A stretch of DNA of 64,000 nucleotides from assembly GCA_965214235.1 (NCBI GenBank), contig CBDCBH010000003.1, positions 1,426,001 to 1,490,000 on the forward strand, written 5' to 3'. A program made the position numbers and the translations under genes. Source of the stretch: Ilyomonas sp965214235 (GTDB lineage: Bacteria > Bacteroidota > Bacteroidia > Chitinophagales > Chitinophagaceae). Each line of letters opens with the position of its first letter. Position 1 is the stretch's first letter. Shown here one piece after another: positions 45,107-53,710 of the stretch. The notes beneath the pieces are model-generated. The model was not told where the DNA came from. It was given only the letters and a program-made list of their open reading frames with translations, and made no database searches.

Positions 45107-46750
45107 CAGACTGTGAATAAACTTCAAAAACGCTCAAAAGTGTCTCATATACTATTCTGCAAAGCTGGCAGGCGTTAACCAAAGCAGTCTTTAAAAAAGG
45201 TGATGCGTAATGTCTGAAAAAACAGAGGGGCTTATTTGGGCTGTAAATCACTTGTATAAAGATGTTTTTTAGGGCGCCGACTACTTTTGTATAGTCTGGT
45301 TGCCAGTTTTGGATGGCCAGTAACATTTTATCGTAGCCGATGATGTTTTTGGTTCGCATAAAGTTGTAGCAGAACATAATCAGGTTCATTTCTCCATTTA
45401 CTTTTTGTAATCCTTTCAGTAAGGTGTGAGTGTAACCCCAGTGGCGCTTGATGGTGCCGAAGGGATGCTCGCAAATGGCCTGTCGCCGCTTGTAATACTG
45501 CGGGTTTTGTTTGATGTTGTTGTCATTGGTATCTACGGCATCCCCGTACTCACTTCGCTGAATGATACGTTTGGGAAGCTTCGTGCATCGATCTTTTAGC
45601 AGGCACTTCTTACAGGCATCAGTACGGTAGGTTTTAAAGCGGTAGCTCGTTTCATGGGCTTCTCCTTTTTTATTGTGCCATGTGCCCAGTGATGTTAATA
45701 TGGCACCAGCAGGACACCTATACGTATCGGTTGCCTTATCATAGTCGAAGCTTTCTGCTAAAAACTCATTGGCGATATGCTTTACAGAGGGTTGTTCTTT
45801 ATAAGCTACATAGGTGATCATATGATCACCCTGGCACTGCTGCAGTTCAGCGCCGGTGTGATAGCCTTTATCTGCCAGTATCATTATGGTTTGTTCTTTT
45901 TCTAATTGCAAATTTTCTTTTGCCTGCAGGGCTGCTTTATGCAAAGCTTTACCATCATTGGAGTTGGTGGCCTCAGTATGTACGATCAGGTTATGCTTAT
46001 CATCCACGGCATTCTGTATGTTGTAAGCAACTTCCACAATACTTTTTACTATGATGATGCTGCGGCTGTCGGTATCGGTGGTGCTGATCTGTTTATCTGC
46101 TGTGGCATTAAGTTGCTGCTGAAGGGTATCATATTTTATGGTACGTTCTTTTAATTTTTTAAGGCCTTCTGCTATCTTTTCTTTCTTTACTACAAAATCT
46201 TTACTTACTGCTTCCTGCTTATCCATCTCATCAAGCTCTGCTAAATACCTGGCTGTTTTATCTTCGATAAACTGCCGGTGCTTGTCATCTTTTTTTGGTT
46301 ATAATTTTCTTCTTGCTGTTCACTGCTTTAAACTTGCTGCCATCTATACCGATGGTTGTCTTGCCCAGCAAGTCTGCATCTGCTGTACATAGATTTTAAA
46401 CATCGATTGCAAAGGCTTTGCCTGCAGTTTGCGAAAACGGATATGGTATGATAGTAGGTTGCAGGCTTTGCAGCAAATCAATCTCCCGGTTGCGGCTAAG
46501 TTTGCGGCTGCTGCGTATCTTGTTTAGATAACCATACAGGTAAAGCTTTAAAAGCACGGCAGGTTACGGCGGACGGCCTTCGCTTTGCACTGTTTAGTGA
46601 AACCTAACTTCTGCAGATCAAGTTTATCAATAAATGCATCTATTAATCTTACCGGGTTTCTGCACCAATCATCTAAAGTTGCAAACGGTTGTGGCCTTCT
46701 ATAAATTGCATGCAGTAATTTACACAACGTATATAGTGAAAGGGTGCATT
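45060..46750 (-). pseudogene. IS1182-like transposase, frameshifted
   Basis: The main open part (388 codons, 46226 to 45060) holds the DDE-type core: IMILADKGYHTGAELQQC, CRKCLL-like zinc cysteines (CKKCLLKDRC) and HPFGTIKRHWGYTH. Upstream, the same protein continues in other frames (ATLDDWCRNPVRLIDAFIDK; TIGIDGSKFKAVNSKKK) with at least two frameshifts. The C-terminus reads through the IS end by about 16 codons into the attC-like site. It is unlikely to be active on its own. Confidence 0.85.
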
Positions 46751-46800
46751 AAATATCACAGAGTGTGTATATTTATAAAAGCTGAAGTTTTTTCACACTC
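45107..46800 (-). mobile_element. IS1182-like insertion sequence inside attC-like site 8
   Basis: Terminal inverted repeats GACTGTGAATAAACTTCA (45109-45126) and GAGTGTGAAAAAACTTCA (complement of 46783-46800) match at 16 of 18 positions. TCGT occurs on both sides (45103-45106, 46801-46804), a possible target duplication. Length about 1.69 kb, the usual size. Inserted exactly where the site's GTT should be. Confidence 0.85.
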
Positions 46801-46817
46801 TCGTTAGCGGTCATTGT
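46801..46817 (+). repeat. attC-like site 8, right end after the IS
   Basis: TCGTTAGCGGTCATTGT restores the missing terminus; crossover G at 46803. It opens cassette C8 with the same first bases as cassette C7 (TTAGCGGTCATTGTAAA). Confidence 0.75.
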
Positions 46818-46859
46818 AAAGCAACACCCTGCTAACGTCAACTTTTAGACATTTTAACA

Positions 46860-47687
46860 ATGCAAATGCGACTTCAAAATATTGAACCACATGCTTTGCT
46901 TAAAAGTTACATTGAAAAAATGTGGCTGTTTGAAAGTAGTGGAAAAATGCCTGCTGATGATTTAAAATTGGTTGTTCCTAACGGACATATTAAATTATCA
47001 GTAGCATTTCGTAATGGTATTGTTGCAGCAGTAAATGGAAAATCATTTACTTCAAAAGAACAAAATATTAGCTTGACAGGATTGGTAGATGTTCCAGTTA
47101 TAGTAGATGTTGAGAAAGATGTTGCAACAGGAACTATTGTAGTTGAATTTAATCCACAAGGTGCTTATCGCTTTTTTCATCTATCTCTTACCGAAATCAA
47201 AAACCAAATTCATCCGCTTACAGATATTTTAGGGACTATTGCCAAACAATTACAAGAACAAATTTCAAACGTTGAAAGTGTTGACGGCAAAGTTAGTTTG
47301 TTGCAACAGTTTTTGCTCAAACAATTTTCGTTACAGGCTGAGGATAATATTTTTGAATATTGCATAGAAAAAATAACTTCCTCAAAGGGAAAAATTACCA
47401 TTCAAGAATTAGAAAAGAAAACAGGATATAGTAGCCGATGGCTCAATATGAAATTCAAAGACAAGTTGGGAATAAGTCCGAAAAATTTATCTACCATTAT
47501 CCGTTTCAATCAATATTATAATGCAATAGCAAACAATAATGAAATGGATTTTATGCAAAACGCCTTTTACGACCACTACTACGACCAATCACATTTTTTG
47601 AAAGAGTTTAAGAGATTTACTGGGCTATCTCATTCGGGTTTTGAAAGCACTACAAACGATTTCGGGAAATTATTTTATAAAGAATAG
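46860..47687 (+). CDS. AraC-family regulator (cassette C8)
   Basis: 275 aa with an N-terminal DUF6597-like sensor region (LVVPNGHIKLSVAFRNG) and a C-terminal AraC HTH (ITIQELEKKTGYSSRWLNMK; YYDQSHFLKEFKRFTGLS). Followed after 80 bases by a START-like protein it may control. Confidence 0.85.
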   Translation: MQMRLQNIEPHALLKSYIEKMWLFESSGKMPADDLKLVVPNGHIKLSVAFRNGIVAAVNGKSFTSKEQNISLTGLVDVPVIVDVEKDVATGTIVVEFNPQGAYRFFHLSLTEIKNQIHPLTDILGTIAKQLQEQISNVESVDGKVSLLQQFLLKQFSLQAEDNIFEYCIEKITSSKGKITIQELEKKTGYSSRWLNMKFKDKLGISPKNLSTIIRFNQYYNAIANNNEMDFMQNAFYDHYYDQSHFLKEFKRFTGLSHSGFESTTNDFGKLFYKE

Positions 47688-47767
47688 CACTTCCGATTTT
47701 TACAATACAAAAAGAAAAACTGTTCCTTTCTTTGCTGGACATTTATAAACAATTAAAAAAAATAAAA

Positions 47768-48217
47768 ATGGAAAGCAAGAATTATCACAGAACAATTACA
47801 GTTAATGCTTCATCAACAGAGGCAATGAAAAAAATCAGTCAGGTAAATAATTGGTGGAAACACGATTTCTTTGGCAGTGCCGAAAAGTTGAATGACAAAT
47901 TCACCGTTCCGTTTGGAGAACTGAATGGTGAGAAATCTTTTGTTGATTTTGTTATTAGCGAATTTGTACCAAACAAAAAAACCGTATGGAAAGTTACTAA
48001 CTGCAATTTGCCTTGGTTCAAAGACAAAACGGAGTGGAATAATACTGAAGTTGTTTTTGAAATTTCATCCAACGATGACAACACAAAAATTGATTTTACG
48101 CACATTGGATTAATTCCTGGAATTGAATGTTACGATGCTTGCGAAAAGGGTTGGGACGGACACGTTACAAACAGTTTGGTAACTTTTATCAATAAAGGGA
48201 AAGGAATGCCACAATAA
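47768..48217 (+). CDS. SRPBCC/AHSA1-like START-fold protein (cassette C8)
   Basis: 149 aa from the ATG at 47768 (MESKNYHRTITVNASSTEAM); an upstream start at 47732 is less likely. Motifs WWKHDFFGSAEKLNDKF and KIDFTHIGLIPGIECYDACEKGWDGHV fit the AHSA1 type ligand-binding fold. Ligand unknown. Confidence 0.8.
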   Translation: MESKNYHRTITVNASSTEAMKKISQVNNWWKHDFFGSAEKLNDKFTVPFGELNGEKSFVDFVISEFVPNKKTVWKVTNCNLPWFKDKTEWNNTEVVFEISSNDDNTKIDFTHIGLIPGIECYDACEKGWDGHVTNSLVTFINKGKGMPQ

Positions 48218-48230
48218 ATACGACAAAAAC

Positions 48231-48437
48231 AACGAACCGCTAACAAAAGTATTTGCAATAGCAAGGCTGGACGATGTAACATCGGCTATGTGCAAGCATC
48301 AGCAGTGGTTCGGGCTTGACGTTCAATGTTAAGCTTAGTTCATAACTTCAACAACATATTTTCAATTCAGCATTTGTTCCGGGTTGGACGTTTAATGAAT
48401 TCCCTGCTTTAGCAAATACTCAACGTTAGCGAAAATA
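48231..48437 (+). repeat. attC-like site 9
   Basis: Left arm AACGAACCGCTAAC ends at 48244; crossover G at 48425. Inner arms TATTTGC/GCAAATA pair perfectly and AGCAAGG/CCTGCTT pair with one mismatch. Left arm matches the C8 start TTAGCGGTCATTGT. Confidence 0.88.
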
Positions 48438-48477
48438 TATGCTTACCATTTTACAAAAAGATGTACCCAAGGAGACG

Positions 48478-49326
48478 ATGAACAAACATGTAGGATTTCT
48501 ATTTGTCCTTTTAGCTTATATTCTTACATGGTCTGTATAAATCCCAACGGCTTTAACCAAACATGGATATGCTGCCATAAATATTTCAAAAGGACTTCAG
48601 ACAATTTGTACACTTTCTCCAGGAATAGTAGCCATCATACTAACAGCAATTTATTTTGGGGAAAACAGGCTAAAGTCTTTATTCAAAGCAATTGTAAAAT
48701 GGAAAGTAAATTTTAAATGGTATTTTATAATAATTATTTTGGGCATTGCTTTATGTGGACTGTCATTGCTAATCTTTAATTGGATAGCCGGACAAAATAT
48801 TAAGCCAGACAATCCATACAATTTTGTATTTTACTTTATATTAATTCTTCCTTTAAGTGCATTATGGGAAGAAATAGGTTGGCGAGGTTTGCTGCTTCCA
48901 ATATTACAAGAAAAATATACCGCGTTAAAAGCCAGTTTCATAATTGGTTTTATTTGGGGTCTATGGCATTTACCTATCTTTCTCGCTTTGAATCCTTATG
49001 GTGATAAAACAATCATTTTTTTTCTCATTATGTTCATTGGTTGTTTTGCGCTTTCTATTGTTGCAACATGGCTTTATAATTCTACGAAAGGCAGCCTGCT
49101 TATTTGCATTCTATTTCATAATGCTATCAATACAAGTGCGGCTTACTTTTACGGTAACTTAAAAGGAGAAGAACTTAGGCCTTTGATAATTTTGGTTGTT
49201 TTATTAATAGCATCTGCTTTGATTATATGTTTTAAAACAAAAGGAAGTTTAAATCAAAATGAACAATTGGTAATGACCAATACTACCGGTACCAAAAGTA
49301 TTGCTGCAAGTGAAGCGGACGAATAA
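48478..49326 (+). pseudogene. CPBP (CAAX-type) membrane protease with one in-frame stop (cassette C9)
   Basis: A 283-codon frame begins MNKHVGFLFVLLAYILTWSV, hits TAA at codon 21 (48538-48540) and then continues intact. The rest has all CPBP motifs: WEEIGWRGLLLP, GFIWGLWHLPIFL and ILFHNAINTS. It is thus one nonsense change from a full gene; a later start at about 48739 would lose the first helices. Members cleave prenylated or peptide substrates in the membrane, or give bacteriocin immunity. Confidence 0.85.
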
Positions 49327-49486
49327 ACAATCGGCTTATGTACGCTACCAGCAGTAGTTTCGGTTGGATGAATAAAGTCAGGCAAAATTTTCTATCTTCA
49401 AATTTATAAATTAAACCAAACAACAGTACCCGGCTTGAGGTTGTAAAATCACCTGCCTGCAGCAATTATGAACGTTGTGCGTAATT
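49286..49486 (+). repeat. attC-like site 10 (left arm diverged)
   Basis: The left arm has decayed (CCGGTACC in place of an AAC box) and lies in the last codons of the protease gene. Inner arms ATTGCTGCA and TGCAGCAAT pair perfectly. Crossover G at 49474 (GAACGTTGTGC). Confidence 0.72.
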
Positions 49487-49600
49487 TTTTGTGGCATCCT
49501 ATCAGTTAGAAAATCATTTTAATATAGTTTGATTCTCTAACTATTTATCATTACGAAATATTTCGTATGTTTGACATTTAATTATGTCAAGAGAATGTAT

Positions 49601-50097
49601 ATGAAAAAAGTAAAATTTTTTCTTGCAATGGTTTTATTCACACAAATAACATTTGGACAAAAAACATTGACAATACAAGACACTTTGCGGTTTACTTTAA
49701 CGAAATAATGGTTGCAACTCAAAAGAATCAACAACTTTGGGATAAGGACTTATATGGAACATTTCTTTTTGTAAATCCTAATACAAGGCAGTTATATTCT
49801 AACGCCCCTGATTCTGCCGGGATATTAAAACACAACGGCAAAATACATTTAGGTGTATTACCAAATAATGTAAATATTGCCAATACGGTCCTGTCCGGCT
49901 AAAGGTTGACAGTTTTAAAAAAAAACTGGATGAAAAACTCAAATTTAGAAGCCTACTTAAGTCGTTACGAGTACACCCAAGCATTCAAAGAAGTAAATAT
50001 TCAGTTAAGCGCTTTCACATACAAATTTGAGATTATAGACAACACCAATGACAGATTTGGAATTAACATGGAAATTTCGCGTTCAGTGATCACCTAA
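49601..50097 (+). pseudogene. Broken exported protein gene (cassette C10)
   Basis: It starts with a signal peptide (MKKVKFFLAMVLFTQITFGQ) but stops at 49708 after a frameshift. The next frame continues HFAVYFNEIMVATQKNQQLW, LYGTFLFVNPNTRQLYSN and ILKHNGKIHLGVLP to 49902. This LYG-x-x-LFVNP/D pattern resembles the N-terminus of a larger Bacteroidetes protein normally of several hundred residues. A third frame continues to 50097. Clearly a remnant. Confidence 0.7.
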
Positions 50098-50237
50098 TTC
50101 CGCAACCCGTGACAAGAAAGCCTTTCTTAATTAATCACTTTACTGCTCAACGATTTGAGAAATAAGGTGATCAAGGCTTCCGAAATCCCACCCTGATTTC
50201 TACCACAACACAAAGCCCTTACTCGTTGGCTGCTATT
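50095..50237 (+). repeat. attC-like site 11 (atypical centre)
   Basis: Left arm TAATTCCGCAAC (ends 50107) pairs with the C10 start TTGTGCGTAATT. Crossover G at 50225. The centre holds a reversed copy of the 45-bp element also found at 28.6, 34.5 and 53.7 kb, instead of the usual inner arms. Confidence 0.65.
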
Positions 50238-50310
50238 CGGGCGCCGACCGACTGCATTTTGGAAAAGATTTTACGGACATTTGCAATAGTGGACAGCACT
50301 AAATCAAAAA

Positions 50311-50853
50311 ATGGAAAAAAATAAGTTTGGCAAGTTACTGTTACTTCTAAATTTAGCTCTTTGCTTTATGGGTGTGGGACAGATTTGGCTGGTGCAAATG
50401 TCATCATATCCACTTTGGGCTTATGTAGGTGTAAAAGAACTTCATGATTATCACATTGCATGGTGGCACAGCATCTGGCTTCCATTGTTTGTTCCAGCTT
50501 CCTTTTCAGTAATTTGCACAATTGGGCTGTTCTGGTTTCGACCTTCGACTATACCTCGAAAATTTATATGGAGTGCTATTGCTATAATATTCACTACTTA
50601 TGGTTTGACATTTTTTTGGTGGGCACCTCTAATGGCATTAATTGGAGCGACACCTCAAGAGTTTAATGATGTATTTAATTGGGCATCGTGGTTAAATAGT
50701 TTAGGATTAAAAACCAAGTCCCAGCAACAATTATATAATCTGCTTATTATTACTCATTGGTTACGTTTTGCTTTGCTTACTTCTTATGGCATCATAATAT
50801 TTTGGATTTCAATAATTGGTTTTGAACCTAAAAAACAAATATTTAGATTCTGA
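50311..50853 (+). CDS. Four-helix membrane protein, unknown (cassette C11)
   Basis: 180 aa, aromatic-rich, with four membrane helices and conserved-looking WAYVGVKELHDYHIAWWHSI between the first two. No known motif. Its stop and the next gene's ATG overlap by one base (TGATG), so both are translated together. Confidence 0.65.
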   Translation: MEKNKFGKLLLLLNLALCFMGVGQIWLVQMSSYPLWAYVGVKELHDYHIAWWHSIWLPLFVPASFSVICTIGLFWFRPSTIPRKFIWSAIAIIFTTYGLTFFWWAPLMALIGATPQEFNDVFNWASWLNSLGLKTKSQQQLYNLLIITHWLRFALLTSYGIIIFWISIIGFEPKKQIFRF

Positions 50854-51254
50854 TGGGAAAATTATTTTATTGCATATTACTTTTAAAAACATTTTTTATA
50901 AGCCCTGACAAGCTTGAAATTATTGTAAATAATATTCAAGTTGGAAAAGGTAGCGTTGTAGTTGACATATACAACAATGATAAAGATTTTTTCAAAAAAC
51001 CGATTGCAATAAAGACGGTAAAAGCAACCAATAAAAGTTTAGATTTTTCTTTTGATATTTCGGAGGGAATTTATGCAGTAGCAGTTTATCAGGACATAAA
51101 TGAGAACAAGCAATTAGACAAAGGATGGTTTAGTATCCCTAAAGAGCCTTATGGACTTAGCAATAATTACAGACCGCATTTTTCTAGACCTTCGTTTAAC
51201 GATTGTAAATTTAAAGTAGCTCAAGAAACAACTGTAACAATATTACTAAAATGA
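50853..51254 (+). CDS. DUF2141 family protein (cassette C11)
   Basis: 133 aa with an N-terminal hydrophobic export segment and the DUF2141 pattern: GSVVVDIYNNDKDFFKKP, EGIYAVAVYQDINENKQLDKG and PKEPYGLSNNYRPHFSRPSF. Beta-rich exported protein of unknown function, coupled to the membrane protein before it. Confidence 0.85.
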   Translation: MGKLFYCILLLKTFFISPDKLEIIVNNIQVGKGSVVVDIYNNDKDFFKKPIAIKTVKATNKSLDFSFDISEGIYAVAVYQDINENKQLDKGWFSIPKEPYGLSNNYRPHFSRPSFNDCKFKVAQETTVTILLK

Positions 51255-51276
51255 CAAATCAGTTAAATTAAAACAG

Positions 51277-51482
51277 AGCAGCAGCCAATACCAGGTTTGA
51301 CAATAGGCTGACAGACAGAAAAACAATCAGCTACAAATCAATATCAGTAATAGCCCCAGCCCGACATTATAAATTGGACTTTAGTAGTTAACTTCATCAT
51401 TTGTTTTTCAATCGGCTGTGGCTCCCTGCTTGACATTATAAAATGGCAGCCCATCGCCAATCCTTACCATTGGCGGTCATTG
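51277..51482 (+). repeat. attC-like site 12 (mutated crossover)
   Basis: Left arm GAGCAGCAGCCAAT ends at 51290 with AAT replacing AAC; the right end is ATTGGCGG with A at 51469 replacing the crossover G. It matches the C11 start TTGGCTGCTATTC with two mismatches. The paired changes keep the arm symmetrical. Confidence 0.8.
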
Positions 51483-51518
51483 TAAACAGACCTCTAGAAC
51501 TAATTATTTTCGTAGACA

Positions 51519-51983
51519 ATGGACAACAGTTTAATAACATACAAGAAACTTAGTCACACAGACGTTCCAACCTTGACTGAACTCGTAAAAACATATGCAG
51601 ATGTTTATGAGACAGAAAATTTTTCAATGCCGCACAAGGAATATCTTCAGACTTTGCTTGACAAAGACAACGTAGTTTTTTGTGTTGCGCTTTTGGACAA
51701 TTTATTAATTGGTGGTTTGACAGCTTACATATTACCTTCAGTTTATTATGCATCAAGCCAAGTTTATATTTACGACTTGGCTGTAAAACAAAATATGCAA
51801 CGACAAGGAATTGGGAAAAAAATAATTGCATTTTTAAAAAACTGTTGCATTGAACTTGGACATAAAGAAATTTATGTTCAAGCTGACTTTGAAGACCAAT
51901 ATGCAATAGATTTTTATAAAGCGACTGGCGGACATCCTGAAAAAGTAATTCATTTTTCATATGACTTAACAATAGCGAAATAA
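51519..51983 (+). CDS. AAC(3)-I-like aminoglycoside N-acetyltransferase (GNAT) (cassette C12)
   Basis: 154 aa GNAT enzyme. QVYIYDLAVKQNMQRQGIGK contains the acetyl-CoA-binding R/Q-x-x-G-x-G/A motif; then KEIYVQADFEDQYAIDFYKA. The blocks YIYDLAV, IYVQAD-x-D and the tail EKVIHF-x-x-D match the AAC(3)-I family, known mainly from integron cassettes of Proteobacteria. Substrate specificity for gentamicin-type drugs is plausible but unproven. Confidence 0.82.
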   Translation: MDNSLITYKKLSHTDVPTLTELVKTYADVYETENFSMPHKEYLQTLLDKDNVVFCVALLDNLLIGGLTAYILPSVYYASSQVYIYDLAVKQNMQRQGIGKKIIAFLKNCCIELGHKEIYVQADFEDQYAIDFYKATGGHPEKVIHFSYDLTIAK

Positions 51984-51986
51984 GAA

Positions 51987-52195
51987 CAACGAACCGCCAA
52001 CAACAGCTTTGGCGATACGCTGGCTGGCGGAATATCAATCGCCTGCAAATCAATATCAGCAATAGTTTCAGCACGACGTTATAAATTAAGCTGTAATTAT
52101 TATCTTCAACTTCAGTAACAATATTTGGTTTTGGTTGCGGGCTTGACGTTATAAATTTCCAGCCAATCGCCAAGCCGTTCACGTTGCTGGCAATG
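51987..52195 (+). repeat. attC-like site 13
   Basis: Left arm ACGAACCGCCAAC ends at 52001; crossover G at 52183. Matches the C12 start TTGGCGGTCATTGT. Inner arms CTTTGGCGAT/ATCGCCAAG and GCTGG/CCAGC pair perfectly. Confidence 0.88.
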
Positions 52196-52230
52196 TGATT
52201 TGACAGTTCTCAATTTCAAAAATTTAAACA

Positions 52231-52614
52231 ATGACAAATCTTATTTATATATCACCTTCTTTTATTGTTGCAAACTTAAAGGCGTCAGTTTCATTTTATG
52301 TAGATAAACTTGGGTTTGAAGTACGGTTTATTGGACCCGATAGCGACCCCTTTTGGGCGATTATTGGGAGAGAGAATATTTCAATTTTTCTCAAGGCAAT
52401 TGCCCCTGATGTAAAACCAGTTCCAAATAATACTCGTCATCAATGGGCACGATGGGATGCATATATTTCTACTGCAGACCCTGACATATTGTTTGAAGAA
52501 TATAGTTCAAGTGGTGTAAGCTTTCGCCAAGCTGTCCAGGATGATGATGGTTTACGTGGATTTGAAATTGCAGATACTGATGGATATGTTTTATTTTTTG
52601 GACGACCTAAATAA
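52231..52614 (+). CDS. VOC-family (bleomycin-resistance-like) protein (cassette C13, first)
   Basis: 127 aa with two beta-alpha-beta VOC modules: PSFIVANLKASVSFYVDKLGFEV and GLRGFEIADTDGYVLFFGRP. Small VOC proteins of this type bind or modify bleomycin-like compounds or glyoxal adducts. Followed after 15 bases by a second VOC gene. Confidence 0.8.
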   Translation: MTNLIYISPSFIVANLKASVSFYVDKLGFEVRFIGPDSDPFWAIIGRENISIFLKAIAPDVKPVPNNTRHQWARWDAYISTADPDILFEEYSSSGVSFRQAVQDDDGLRGFEIADTDGYVLFFGRPK

Positions 52615-52629
52615 TAGCAAATAAACATT

Positions 52630-52995
52630 ATGAACAAACTCAGAGATTTTAAGTTTAAAAAAATGAGTCCACTATTTCTTGTGACTGATATAAACCGTTC
52701 TATCGAATTTTATATAAAGGAACTCAGTTTTGAAGTGGACTTTCGGTATGAAGATTTTTATGCCGGTATCATTAAAGACGGTTATTCAATTCATCTCAAA
52801 ATGAATAAGTCATCAATTAAGGAAAGAAAAAACGAAGACATTAATATTACCTTTTCGATTGACAATATTGAAGACTTCTATGAAGAACTCAAAAATAAAC
52901 CCGTAGATGTCATCCAATCATTGCGAGATATGCCTTATGGAAAACAATTTTATGTAGCAGACCCTGATGGTAATATCATTGCTTTTTTAGAATAA
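52630..52995 (+). CDS. VOC-family protein (cassette C13, second)
   Basis: 121 aa: PLFLVTDINRSIEFYIKEL and LRDMPYGKQFYVADPDGNIIAFLE. The final Asp-Pro-Asp-Gly-Asn segment is typical of the C-terminal module. Distinct in sequence from the preceding gene, so not a recent duplicate; tandem pairing suggests a shared function. Confidence 0.8.
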   Translation: MNKLRDFKFKKMSPLFLVTDINRSIEFYIKELSFEVDFRYEDFYAGIIKDGYSIHLKMNKSSIKERKNEDINITFSIDNIEDFYEELKNKPVDVIQSLRDMPYGKQFYVADPDGNIIAFLE

Positions 52996-53027
52996 GCGTA
53001 AAATTTTGATTTGTCTTTAAACTCGAA

Positions 53028-53240
53028 GCAGTGCCACCAACAAGATAATTGCCAATAGTGGGGCTGGACGTTGGAACAATCGGCAGCAGTTCGCTCTTTG
53101 GCTTTAGTTTGAACTGGAGGTTAGTAATTTGGCTTTTAGTTTTTAACTTTCATCTTTAAATCAAAACCCGGCAGCGGTATTCGCCGCGGAGGTTTTTCAA
53201 TTACCCCACCTGCAGCAATACTCAACGTTGTGCGTCATTG
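53028..53240 (+). repeat. attC-like site 14
   Basis: Left arm AGCAGTGCCACCAAC ends at 53041; crossover G at 53227. Matches the C13 start TTGCTGGCAATG with two mismatches. Inner arms ATTGC/GCAAT and GTGGGG/CCCCAC pair perfectly. Confidence 0.85.
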
Positions 53241-53320
53241 TAAAAGATGTCTCATCCTGCATATGATTGACACAAAAGCAGCATGACAGACAAAACTTTC
53301 ACAAACAACTTTAATACATT

Positions 53321-53710
53321 ATGACAAGATTAGACACCATAATTGCAGTAAAAGACATTGAAGCCAGTTCAAAGTGGTATCAAAAAATATTTGAGTTTGA
53401 AGAAAACCATGGCGGTGACAATTTTTCAGTTTTAGTTTCTGACAATAACGAAGTCATTCTCTGCCTTCACAAATGGGAGGAACATAACCATCCGACAATG
53501 ACAAATCCAAGTATAACACCGGGAAATGGACTATTGCTTTATTTCAGGACGGAAAATATGAATAAAATCTACCAAAATGCTTTGGAAGCAGGTTGTGTAA
53601 TAGAAGAGGATATTCACTTAAACACAAATTCTTTTAGAAAGGAGTTTTCATTTCGAGACCTTGATGGTTATTTTTTGACAGTTACTGAATTTCATAAGTA
53701 TGACGGATAA
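53321..53710 (+). CDS. VOC-family (glyoxalase-like) protein (cassette C14)
   Basis: 129 aa: IIAVKDIEASSKWYQKIFEF and FSFRDLDGYFLTVTEFHKY. Metal-site candidates include His and Glu of CLHKWEEHNH. The stop overlaps the left arm of site 15. It is the last gene in the array. Confidence 0.8.
   Translation: MTRLDTIIAVKDIEASSKWYQKIFEFEENHGGDNFSVLVSDNNEVILCLHKWEEHNHPTMTNPSITPGNGLLLYFRTENMNKIYQNALEAGCVIEEDIHLNTNSFRKEFSFRDLDGYFLTVTEFHKYDG

Noticed and set aside
51550..52182. 210-aa minus-strand open frame
   Set aside because: It lies opposite the AAC(3)-I-like gene and the next attC-like site, and its sequence has no protein-like features; it is an antisense shadow.
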